A stretch of 64,000 nucleotides of DNA from Defluviitaleaceae bacterium. GTDB lineage: Bacteria; Bacillota; Clostridia; Lachnospirales; WQUN01. Position numbers and translations under genes: made by a program. Below, piece by piece: positions 46,837 through 55,077 of this stretch. The notes below the pieces were generated by a model. That model was not told where the DNA came from. It saw only the letters and a list, made by a program, of their open reading frames with translations, and did no database searches. Each line of letters begins with the position of its first letter. The stretch's first letter is position 1. The DNA is taken from positions 62,001 through 126,000 of the forward strand of contig WRAH01000001.1 in NCBI GenBank assembly GCA_009780315.1, in the 5' to 3' direction.

Positions 46837-46897
46837 AAAAAAGAAGCCCCAATATATTGTAAGTTTTCTTGTGAAAATTCAATATATCAGGGCTTTT
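46837..46897. terminator. Large inverted repeat / bidirectional terminator
   Basis: AAGCCCcAATATATTG and CAATATATcAGGGCTT flank about 20 nt, with A6 on the left and TTTT on the right. It follows the antitoxin gene on the minus strand and fits a terminator for that operon. Confidence 0.65.
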
Positions 46898-46953
46898 GTG
46901 TATACATTATGCTTTTATCGTACAATGGTCTCCATAGTGTTAGGTAACAAGAG

Positions 46954-47139
46954 TTAGTCGGCTATAGATGAAGATGCTACCATTGGCTGAAATGGTAAAC
47001 GCTGTTCAGCTATAATCTGCCTATAAAACATATCAATTGCCGTAGTTTGGTCTATGCCCATGCGGTCTAAAAGCATTGTAGCAAGCTCTTTAACCTCTGT
47101 GTCAATTTTTACGGTTACATTTGATTTTGTAGTTGTCAT
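46954..47139 (-). CDS. Orphan RelB/DinJ-family antitoxin
   Basis: 61 residues. MTTTKSNVTVKIDTEVKELA has the ribbon-helix-helix strand and TAIDMFYRQIIAEQRLPFQP is the typical RelB/DinJ second helix and loop. I put the start at ATG 47139 (AGGTG 7 nt upstream) instead of a GTG at 47148. Such proteins neutralise RelE/YafQ-type mRNA interferases. No toxin-sized ORF follows: downstream is a terminator and then the subtilase gene. It is 24 nt downstream of the 47164-47970 gene and may be carried on its transcript. Confidence 0.7.
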   Translation of the reverse strand: MTTTKSNVTVKIDTEVKELATMLLDRMGIDQTTAIDMFYRQIIAEQRLPFQPMVASSSIAD

Positions 47140-47163
47140 TGCAATCACCTAGCATCTATATTG

Positions 47164-47970
47164 TTACTCCGTTGAAAATTTTGCATCTCCAAAACCAATT
47201 TGCAAAGAGTTTAACCCAAATGCGCCACTAGAATGAGGTTGCATCCGGATTTCTAATATTTGCGTTCCTTCGGGAATGATTATATCTATTGATTGATTTG
47301 AACTGCCAACACCCCCAGCATGTGAAAATGTACCTAGAGGTACACTATCTCCTAATATCAACAAACTAGCTGGACGATGGGTACCGCTCCAGCTTGTCAT
47401 TCCAAGTGTGCCAGTTAATCTAGCAAATCCCTCACCAGAGATATCATAACGAACTATCCCTATCTCACCACTTGAATTTGATATACCACTAGTGAAGACA
47501 ACGCCGCTTCTAGATGTGCCCACCCCACCAGGCATAGTAAACGTACCTGCGTCTGGATGTGAATGCAAGTTTATAAGTTCACCAGAAATACCTATTTCTA
47601 AATAAACAATTCGTGGTGGCATAGGTGTAGGTTCTGGCGTTGGTACAGGTGTGGGTGTTGGAATAGGCGAAGGTGTGGGTGCTGAAATGATAGGCGCACT
47701 GCTACTAATAAATACTGTAGAAGTAGCTCCATCCCATGATACATCTAACCCTAGTGATTCTGCAATTCCCCTTACGGATAAAAAGGTTCGTCCGTCTGAC
47801 TGAAAAGGAATAGAATCTTCTTGAAAATGTTGTGGTATACCATCTACCACGACATTTACACCATAAGTAATTTCAATAGTGCGTGTTGTAATAGCTAGTA
47901 CATTTGCCGTACTTAAGACCAATAATGCCACCAAAAAACCTGTGACGATACCTTGCAATTGCTGCTTCAT
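47164..47970 (-). CDS. Secreted protein with copper-amine-oxidase-N-like domain and Pro-rich linker
   Basis: 268 residues. Signal peptide MKQQLQGIVTGFLVALLVLS and ANVLA. The N-terminal domain (about 40-90) reads QSDGRTFLSVRGIAESLGLDV, close to the copper-amine-oxidase-N family. A PT-rich repeat linker follows (PSPIPTPTPVPTPEPTP). The C-terminal 150 residues are beta-rich (GVGTSRSGVVF, GLNSLQIGFGDAKF) with no family recognised; a carbohydrate-binding-type sandwich is possible. Start ATG with AGAGGGAG. The adjacent region carries inverted crossover-like sites, so expression may be phase-variable (inference). Confidence 0.8.
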   Translation of the reverse strand: MKQQLQGIVTGFLVALLVLSTANVLAITTRTIEITYGVNVVVDGIPQHFQEDSIPFQSDGRTFLSVRGIAESLGLDVSWDGATSTVFISSSAPIISAPTPSPIPTPTPVPTPEPTPMPPRIVYLEIGISGELINLHSHPDAGTFTMPGGVGTSRSGVVFTSGISNSSGEIGIVRYDISGEGFARLTGTLGMTSWSGTHRPASLLILGDSVPLGTFSHAGGVGSSNQSIDIIIPEGTQILEIRMQPHSSGAFGLNSLQIGFGDAKFSTE

Positions 47971-47993
47971 AAATACATCTCCCTCTCTGTTTT

Positions 47994-48021
47994 ACTATTA
48001 AAAAGCGTACTTTTTTATAAA
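47994..48021 (-). repeat. Inverted 28-bp palindromic site, left copy
   Basis: Reads ACTATTAAAAAGCG then TACTTTTTTATAAA. The first 26 bases match the reverse complement of the right copy (48099-48126) at 23 of 26. Both are imperfect palindromes about a central GT. It sits 24 bp upstream of the 47970 start codon. Confidence 0.6.
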
Positions 48022-48098
48022 TGTCTACTGAATCAAATTAAGTCGAAAAATAAGGTTGCATTTTTGTAATTTACATGTTAAACTTTCTTCAAATAGGC

Positions 48099-48126
48099 AC
48101 TATAAAAAAGTACACATTTTTATAGT
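48099..48126 (+). repeat. Inverted 28-bp palindromic site, right copy
   Basis: ACTATAAAAA, 8 bases, then TTTTTATAGT, a perfect 10-bp inverted repeat. It is the inverted counterpart of 47994-48021, 105 bp away centre to centre. A third half-site (ACTTTTTATAGT) occurs at 48231-48242. Between the sites, on the plus strand, lies a weak promoter-like TTGCAT-17-TAAACT. The rest of 47971-48285 contains no gene. Confidence 0.6.
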
Positions 48127-48248
48127 CAATTCAGATTTACTTTAGTACTTATACATAGCCATCTAACTTAAACACAAAAGCACGATATATTTTTACAGTG
48201 TATTTATGTCTCTTTAGTTTTTCTAGGGGGACTTTTTATAGTTTATAC

Positions 48249-48275
48249 AAAAAAAGAACGCTGCATTTGCAGCGT
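48249..48275 (-). terminator. Terminator of the serine recombinase gene
   Basis: On the minus strand ACGCTGC, AAAT, GCAGCGT, then TTCTTTTTTT. A 7-8 bp GC-rich stem with a long T tract, just after the recombinase stop. Confidence 0.85.
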
Positions 48276-48285
48276 CCAAATCTTA

Positions 48286-48900
<615 letters not shown>

Positions 48901-49019
48901 TCATCCTTTCACAAGTGAATAAGCCACAATGTATCATGTTTTGCTTGTTTTCCTCTTTGATGGTATCCAAGAGTTTGTCACCACAAGGTCGATATATCAT
49001 ATTACCATTTTGTGTGAAG

Positions 49020-49048
49020 TTGAAACATATAAGAAGAAATGCTATGAT
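49020..49048 (+). promoter_or_regulatory. Promoter giving a leaderless MATE transcript
   Basis: TTGAAA, 17 bp, TATGAT. The predicted start of transcription, 6-7 nt after the -10, falls at 49054-49056, that is on the ATG at 49055. No ribosome binding site precedes that ATG. Confidence 0.55.
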
Positions 49049-49054
49049 TATATC

Positions 49055-50362
49055 ATGAATAAAAGAGAAATTCGTAAAGATTTTGCAAAGTATGTTAGTT
49101 TAAGTATTCTGGGAATGCTCTCATTTTCGGGCTTTGTTATTATTGACACATTGTTTATAGCTGCCGCGCTGGGGTCTAATGGTTTAGCGGCTTTAAATAT
49201 TTCCATTGCAGTTTTTTCTATTTTGCAGGGTGTTGGGCTGATGGTGGGCATTGGAGGCGCAACACGGTTTGGCATTCTGCAAAGTGAAGGACGCAATGCC
49301 AATGATACCTTTATGCATTCATTAGCCCTTGCGGGCTTTTTTGCGTTGATTCTTGTTATGATAGGGGCGTTTTTTACCCCATCATTGGCGCAATTGCTGG
49401 GGGCAAATTACGCCACATTGGACATGACGGTGGAGTTTATACGAACAATTTTGCTGTTCTCACCAGCAATGATGCTTAATAATGTACTCATTGCCTTTGT
49501 GCGTAACGATAATAACCCCAAGCTGTCTATGGCGGGAATGGTCGCAGGCAGTTTGTCTAATATTGTGCTTGATTATGTCTTTTTGTTTCCGCTGGGGCTG
49601 GGGCTGTTTGGTGCGGCTTTGGCTACAGGAATTTCCGTGATTTTAAGTATTGGAATACTGTCTTTACACTTTACAAAAGGTCAAAATCATTTTCGATTGG
49701 CGCGGTGTAAGCTTCATTTAAAAAAGATTTGGGATGTTATCATACTTGGTTCGTCCACTTTGGTTGGGGAGTTGGCATTTGCCATTGCACTGATTACATT
49801 TAACTTGGTCATATTAAACCTTGAAGGAAATATCGGTGTGGCGGCTTTTGGGATTGTAGCAAACATTGCTGTTGTTGCATTGAATGTTTTTGTTGGTGTC
49901 GCACAAGGTGTTCAGCCCTTGATGAGCAAAGGGCATGGGTTACGTGATTCCCAGATGGTTAAGTTAAATCTAAAATATGCTACCGCATTGGTTTTTGTAT
50001 TGACAATGCTCGTTTATACCGTCGTGAGTATTTTTTCTGCCCCCATTGTTGCGGCGTTTAATAGTGAGGGCAATGTAACACTTGCACAGTTGGCAGTCAA
50101 CGGTTTACGGATTTATTTCATCGGGCTTATATTTGCAGGACTGAATATGATTGTTTCAGCATTTTTTAGTGCTGTAGACAACCCAGAAAAAGGACTTTTT
50201 ATTTCTCTTTTACGAAGCTGTGTTGTGATTATTCCAATGTTGCTAGTCCTTAGTACCTTGTGGGGAATGAATGGGGTTTGGTTTTCCTTCGTGTTTACAG
50301 AACTCATTATAGGCGGGTTGGCAGTGATTTTTGTTTTTAGGAAATTGAGGGAACTAAAGTGA
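49055..50362 (+). CDS. MATE-family exporter
   Basis: 435 residues from ATG 49055; an ORF start at 48929 is rejected because it adds non-membrane residues without family support. It begins with RKDFAKYVSLSILGMLSFSGFVIIDTLFIAAALG, the MATE/Dinf-type TM1. PMMLN-like region FSPAMMLNNVLIAFVRND, GALATGISVILS and AVDNPEKGLF are visible. Twelve helices expected. Drives export of cationic substrates with Na+ or H+. Substrate unknown. Its stop overlaps the next start as GTGA. Confidence 0.88.
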   Translation: MNKREIRKDFAKYVSLSILGMLSFSGFVIIDTLFIAAALGSNGLAALNISIAVFSILQGVGLMVGIGGATRFGILQSEGRNANDTFMHSLALAGFFALILVMIGAFFTPSLAQLLGANYATLDMTVEFIRTILLFSPAMMLNNVLIAFVRNDNNPKLSMAGMVAGSLSNIVLDYVFLFPLGLGLFGAALATGISVILSIGILSLHFTKGQNHFRLARCKLHLKKIWDVIILGSSTLVGELAFAIALITFNLVILNLEGNIGVAAFGIVANIAVVALNVFVGVAQGVQPLMSKGHGLRDSQMVKLNLKYATALVFVLTMLVYTVVSIFSAPIVAAFNSEGNVTLAQLAVNGLRIYFIGLIFAGLNMIVSAFFSAVDNPEKGLFISLLRSCVVIIPMLLVLSTLWGMNGVWFSFVFTELIIGGLAVIFVFRKLRELK

Positions 50363-51459
50363 TAAACTTAGACTACGCATCCCATACACCTGTGGATGAA
50401 AAAGTTTTGGCAGAATTTTTGCAAGTAGAGCAAGACTGCCATGGCAACGCACTTTCTGCCCATGGGCTAGGAAGAACAGCATTAGAAACAATGGAACGCG
50501 CCACAAAAGGAATTGCGTCTTTAATAGGCGTAAGCCCAAAGGAGATAATCTATACATCAGGCGCAAGTGAGGCAAACAATTTAGCCATAAAAGGAATCGC
50601 CCGCGCATATGCCCATAAGGGAAAACATATTTTATCCACTTGCTTAGAGCATCCATCTGTCAGCGGTACATTGGCATATTTACAGCAATTAGGCTATGAA
50701 ATTGAACTGCTAAAAATCCAGCAAGATGGAAAAATAGACCTTGCACATTTAAAAAATGTAATAAGAACCTCTACAATTTTGCTGTGTGTAAGTGCAGTGG
50801 ATAGCGAGCTTGGCGCGATACAAAATTTGCAGGACATTGCACAGCTTGTTAAACAGTATCCGCACTGTTACTTACATGTAGACGCGGCACAGGCTGTGGG
50901 TAAAATTCCTATAGAAGTCAATGATGCAAGTACATTTTGCTTTTCGCCCCATAAATTTTATGGGCTTTGTGGTTTTGGCGTACTGGTGAAACGGGAAGGG
51001 GTAGTGCTTGAACCACTTATCCATGGCGGTGCAGGTTCACTTTACCGCAGTGGAACCCCCTCCCCTGCAATGGCGGCGGCTTGCTTTAAAGCATTAGAAA
51101 TTGCACTGGATGAGCAGGAAATGCGATTAAAAACAGTAAAAAGTCTGCGAAAATATGTATTGGACAATATCAACCTGCGTATCAATAGCCCAAAGGATGG
51201 AAGCCCTTATATTTTAAATTTAAGTGCGAAGGGGTTAAAAGGTGCAAATTTTCAGGCTATGCTTGATTCACGAGGGATTGCTGTTTCCGTAAAGTCGGCT
51301 TGTTCAACAGATAAATCTCCGTCACGCCCCGTTTTTGCAGTAAGCGGAGACAGAAAAAATGCCCTTGAATCCTGGCGGGTTAGCTTTAGCCACCACACTA
51401 CCATTCAAGAGTTAGATGAATTTTTAGGAGCTGTAGTATTATGCGCGAACTCACTTTAA
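50359..51459 (+). CDS. Cysteine desulfurase (IscS/NifS-like)
   Basis: 366 residues. Class V aminotransferase: LDYASHTPVDEKVLAEF, GASEANNLAIKG, EHPSVSGTLAYL, VDAAQAVGKI, the PLP lysine Lys199 in FSPHKFYG, and the catalytic Cys315 in KSACS. It removes sulfur from cysteine and passes persulfide to partners. Start is GTG in the overlap with the MATE gene. It overlaps the TtcA-like gene by 19 nt, so sulfur delivery to that tRNA-modifying enzyme is the natural inference; no iscU or iscA is nearby. Confidence 0.9.
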   Translation: MINLDYASHTPVDEKVLAEFLQVEQDCHGNALSAHGLGRTALETMERATKGIASLIGVSPKEIIYTSGASEANNLAIKGIARAYAHKGKHILSTCLEHPSVSGTLAYLQQLGYEIELLKIQQDGKIDLAHLKNVIRTSTILLCVSAVDSELGAIQNLQDIAQLVKQYPHCYLHVDAAQAVGKIPIEVNDASTFCFSPHKFYGLCGFGVLVKREGVVLEPLIHGGAGSLYRSGTPSPAMAAACFKALEIALDEQEMRLKTVKSLRKYVLDNINLRINSPKDGSPYILNLSAKGLKGANFQAMLDSRGIAVSVKSACSTDKSPSRPVFAVSGDRKNALESWRVSFSHHTTIQELDEFLGAVVLCANSL

Positions 51460-52286
51460 GTCAAAAAGCTGAACAAAGTATTCATAAGAAATACCGCAAA
51501 ACCATTTGGCGGCCTTTTATTGAAGGTATCAAGCGTTATCAATTGATTCAGGAAAACGATATCATTGCCGTATGTATTTCTGGCGGAAAAGACTCTATGC
51601 TTTTGGCAAAACTTATGCAATCACTACAACGGCACAGCAGATTTCCGTTTCAACTGCATTTTATGGTGATGAATCCAGGCTATAATGAAATAAACCTGCA
51701 AAAAGTCATCGCCAATGCAGAAATGTTGGAAATCCCCATCACTATTTTTGACTCAAATATTTTCCAGGTCGTTCAGCAAACAGACCGCACACCATGTTAT
51801 CTTTGTGCCAGAATGCGACGGGGATATTTGTACGCTCATGCACAAAAACTAGGATGTAATAAAATTGCATTGGGACATCATCTTAGTGATGTGGTAGAGA
51901 CGACTTTAATGGGAATGCTTTTTGGTGCCCAATATCAAGTGATGATGCCAAAGTTAAAAAGCCAAAACTTCCATGGCATGGAGTTAATTCGCCCAATGTA
52001 TTGTATCGAAGAAGATGCAATACACGCATGGAAGCGTTATAACGCATTAAGCTTCATCGCCTGTGCTTGCCCTCTTTCAGAAAATTGCAACATTTTTGAT
52101 GCCAGCGGCGGAGGGTCAAAAAGGCAAGAGGTAAAATCACTTTTACACCAGTTAAAGCGCGATAATAAAGACATAGAGAAAAATGTATTTAAAAGTCTCC
52201 ACACTGTCAACCTAGACACAACAATTGCTTATAAACAAAATGACAAAGCCCATAGTTTCTTAGATAACTACGACTTAAATAAATAA
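51441..52286 (+). CDS. TtcA-like PP-loop ATPase (tRNA 2-thiolation)
   Basis: 281 residues. PP-loop CISGGKDSMLLAKL (about 49-62), then the TtcA-type CxxC with following CYLCARMRRGYLY (about 115), LGHHLSDVVETTLMGML, and a third Cys region (FIACACPLSENC). In TtcA, these cysteines bind a [4Fe-4S] cluster and the enzyme makes 2-thiocytidine at tRNA position 32. An ATP-adenylated base is the intermediate. The overlapping cysteine desulfurase supports a thiolation role. Its 3' end overlaps the convergent regulator gene by 12 nt. Confidence 0.85.
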   Translation: MRELTLSQKAEQSIHKKYRKTIWRPFIEGIKRYQLIQENDIIAVCISGGKDSMLLAKLMQSLQRHSRFPFQLHFMVMNPGYNEINLQKVIANAEMLEIPITIFDSNIFQVVQQTDRTPCYLCARMRRGYLYAHAQKLGCNKIALGHHLSDVVETTLMGMLFGAQYQVMMPKLKSQNFHGMELIRPMYCIEEDAIHAWKRYNALSFIACACPLSENCNIFDASGGGSKRQEVKSLLHQLKRDNKDIEKNVFKSLHTVNLDTTIAYKQNDKAHSFLDNYDLNK

Positions 52287-53348
52287 ATTTTTAGCAGTAT
52301 CAAAATACTGACTGATGATATCCTTGTTTAAGTGAAAATATACGCGGTTATTTTCCTTTTTCATGTGGACTACTCCTAGTTGAAGCAGTGATGACATGTG
52401 CTGGGATACATTTGCACTACTACAGCCCAGCTTTTCGGCAAGTTGACCACCATATAACGGCTCATATTTTAAATATTTTAGGATAGATTGCTTTGAACCT
52501 TCACTTAGGCATTTAAGAAATTGAGTGGCATTTTCTTCTCCAACACTCACATTATCTAGTATGTTCCTTAGTTTAAGTGCGCCAACACCAATAACAATAT
52601 AAGGGTCTACGAAAAAAATATCGGTTAACATGAAGCCATTTATATCATACAAGCTAGGATAGATATGGTATAGCTTGTTGTCATTGAGCGAAATATCTAT
52701 TATATTTTTATAAGTCAGCGCAGTTTGAGTAATCAATTGTTCTTCTACAAATTTTGTGCTGTCATAAATATCACTTTCATATACATGAAGTTTTGACTTT
52801 ATAAGTGCTTCTGTCTGCTTTAATAATTGGTGCGTGTGGGTGCGGTATAAATCAAAGTCATGATAAAGCTGTAAAACATCTAGCTTTTCGTCTTTTGTAA
52901 GCTTTACATTATTTACTAAGCGAAAAAATTGGCTGTTACTTATTGACGGTGGTGGTATATTCAGCTCTATATCTTTAAAACTCCACGAGTCTTCTAAAAG
53001 TCCATCATTGAATGGAAATAGTATAGGCACAGCTTTATTGTATATCCCTGCACGTGTCATTAAATCATAAAAATAAATGACCTCTATAGGCGCGTAACTT
53101 GACGCACTCTCCCATTTTTTTAGTAAGAATGTTGATGTATCGTCTAACACCATATGCTCTTTTACATATGCCTCTAGTGCAATAGCTTTCTCGAAAAGCG
53201 GCTCTATTTGCGCCCTAATTGCGTTTACAGGGCATTTTTTTATAGTTTCCTCCATCTCGTCACGAATGGACTTTCCATTTGCAATGTTTTTAAGAAGGTT
53301 TATGCTTTCAACTTCATATATTGGCTCGTCATATATTTTATATGGCAT
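52275..53348 (-). CDS. ArsR-like winged-helix regulator, fused to a long N-terminal domain
   Basis: 357 residues from ATG 53348; GGAGGA 8 nt upstream lies in the end of the ABC gene. An upstream in-frame start (53384) lacks an RBS. The C-terminal 80 residues are an ArsR-type wing: GGQLAEKLGCSSANVSQHMSSL, LGVVHMKKENNRVYFHL. The 270-residue N-terminal region is helical with no recognised motif (YHDFDLYRTHTHQLL) and contains several Tyr and Asp. ArsR wings bind inverted repeats like those at 56778 and 56839. It is the third gene of the ABC exporter operon, so autoregulation is likely. Confidence 0.75.
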   Translation of the reverse strand: MPYKIYDEPIYEVESINLLKNIANGKSIRDEMEETIKKCPVNAIRAQIEPLFEKAIALEAYVKEHMVLDDTSTFLLKKWESASSYAPIEVIYFYDLMTRAGIYNKAVPILFPFNDGLLEDSWSFKDIELNIPPPSISNSQFFRLVNNVKLTKDEKLDVLQLYHDFDLYRTHTHQLLKQTEALIKSKLHVYESDIYDSTKFVEEQLITQTALTYKNIIDISLNDNKLYHIYPSLYDINGFMLTDIFFVDPYIVIGVGALKLRNILDNVSVGEENATQFLKCLSEGSKQSILKYLKYEPLYGGQLAEKLGCSSANVSQHMSSLLQLGVVHMKKENNRVYFHLNKDIISQYFDTAKNLFI

Positions 53349-55077
53349 TTGCAGTATCCTCCAGTAATTTTGTATACAATCCACCCTTTGCCAATAGTTC
53401 CCTGTGAGTGCCTATTTCGCCTATGCGCCCTTTGTCCATAACAACTATTTTGTCGGCTTTTTCAATATTGGCTAGGTTATGAGTGGTCATAAGAATAGTA
53501 TGGTCTGCACGCAAACTTTCTATAGTTTCCATAATGTTACGTTCACTTTCTGTGTCAAGGGCGGCTGTGGCTTCGTCAAAAACAAGTATAGGTGCTTTGC
53601 GTACTAAGGCACGGGCTATTGCAATACGTTGTTTCTGCCCACCAGAAAGGCTTGCACCTTTTTCTCCGCAAGGTGTTTCATATTTTTCAGGAAGTTCTGC
53701 AATAAAATCATGGGCAAAGGCACGCTTTGCGGCTTCTTGAATTTCTGATTCACTTGCATTGCCTTGCTTACCCATGGCTATATTTTCGGAAATATTCATA
53801 TCGAAAAGCTTACAGCTTTGGTCTACATATGCAAAGTGACTGCGCCATGTATGGATATCTTTTGCAGAAAACCCTGTACCTCCTATCTCCATATTAAGGG
53901 TGTCCCGTTCATACATTCCAATGATTGCACGAAGCAAAGTAGATTTTCCACTGCCTGATTCACCTACAAATGCCACCATTTCATTTTCATTGATGGAAAG
54001 TTTAATATCTTGTAATGCATTTTCAGGTGCGTTCTTATAAGCAAAGTTAAGATTTTTAATATCTATTGTGTAGCCCGCTTCATGACACACACTGGTCATT
54101 TGCTTTGCCCCTGTGGGTAAGGCGGCGGCAGAATCTATGATGGCATATACTCTTTTTGCCGCAACAATAGGCGGTTGTAATCCTGCGTAAGTTGACCCAA
54201 TTTGTGACATTGAACTACTAATTGCTTCTGCAAAGGGCAGTATCATCATGATTTGTGCCAAACTTATTTCACCTTGAACTGCCAGCCAGCCGCCAAAGGC
54301 GAAAACGACAACAGTAGTAAGCCAGCCCTGCACTGTAGTAAATAAGTTTTGCCACATGCCTATCAATGCCTGTTTAAAAGCTATGCCTTTGAGTTTTCCA
54401 TTTTCACGGTCAAACTGAATAAGTGAGCGGTCTTGCCTATTGAATGCCCGAATAGTCAGTGCGCCGGCAAAAATATTAGAAATAGATTTCACAGAATCCG
54501 CATTGGTTTCAAGCTGGACTTTACCAAGCTTTGCAAGAGGTGCGGCAAACCGTGACTGTATGAAAAATGCAATAAGTCCAATCAATAAAGCACCAATACC
54601 CATACGCCAATCAATGATGGCAACGGCTATGGTAGCAAATGTTGCACCAATAACATTTTGCAAAAACGGTGTTAGTGCATCATCTAAAATATCAGTTGCT
54701 CTCGCCACATCTGTATTGATAGCCGCCACACCTTCCCCAGAATGTTTTGGATTTTCTACATTGGTTTTCATAAATGCACGAAAAACATCAATACGTATAT
54801 CCCGCGTCGCATTGCTTGTAGTGATAATGTATAAATACGCCCCTATTCCAACGGAAACCCCTGCGACTACAAACATAGCAAACCCAAGTAAAAGCGCGTC
54901 AATAACACCAGAGAAATTTGCCGCTACAATAGATTCTGTAACCCCACCAATAAATACACTATTTATCAAAGGAAATGCCATGACTTGGGCACTATAAATC
55001 AATGTGCCAAGGACATAAAGAAAAGCATAGGGTTTTACATATCGAAACATTCTGAAAAAATTTTGTCTATCAGTCAT
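53338..55077 (-). CDS. ABC exporter half-transporter (second subunit)
   Basis: 579 residues. Six-helix ABC_membrane domain (about 15-315), then a nucleotide-binding domain with Walker A GESGSGKST, signature SLSGGQKQR, Walker B ILVFDEATAALD and the catalytic Glu following Asp. His switch TTHN. It overlaps the first subunit gene by 4 nt (ATGA), so the pair should form a heterodimeric exporter like LmrCD/BmrCD, of drug or lipid substrates. Ends with the regulator's ribosome binding site inside it. Confidence 0.92.
   Translation of the reverse strand: MTDRQNFFRMFRYVKPYAFLYVLGTLIYSAQVMAFPLINSVFIGGVTESIVAANFSGVIDALLLGFAMFVVAGVSVGIGAYLYIITTSNATRDIRIDVFRAFMKTNVENPKHSGEGVAAINTDVARATDILDDALTPFLQNVIGATFATIAVAIIDWRMGIGALLIGLIAFFIQSRFAAPLAKLGKVQLETNADSVKSISNIFAGALTIRAFNRQDRSLIQFDRENGKLKGIAFKQALIGMWQNLFTTVQGWLTTVVVFAFGGWLAVQGEISLAQIMMILPFAEAISSSMSQIGSTYAGLQPPIVAAKRVYAIIDSAAALPTGAKQMTSVCHEAGYTIDIKNLNFAYKNAPENALQDIKLSINENEMVAFVGESGSGKSTLLRAIIGMYERDTLNMEIGGTGFSAKDIHTWRSHFAYVDQSCKLFDMNISENIAMGKQGNASESEIQEAAKRAFAHDFIAELPEKYETPCGEKGASLSGGQKQRIAIARALVRKAPILVFDEATAALDTESERNIMETIESLRADHTILMTTHNLANIEKADKIVVMDKGRIGEIGTHRELLAKGGLYTKLLEDTANAI

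Noticed and set aside
46837..46897. Inverted repeat as transposon ends
   Set aside because: No transposase or target duplication; the flanking A and T runs fit a terminator better.
48929..49054. N-terminal extension of the MATE gene from ATG 48929
   Set aside because: No ribosome binding site, the family start is at 49055, and the predicted promoter lies within the extension.
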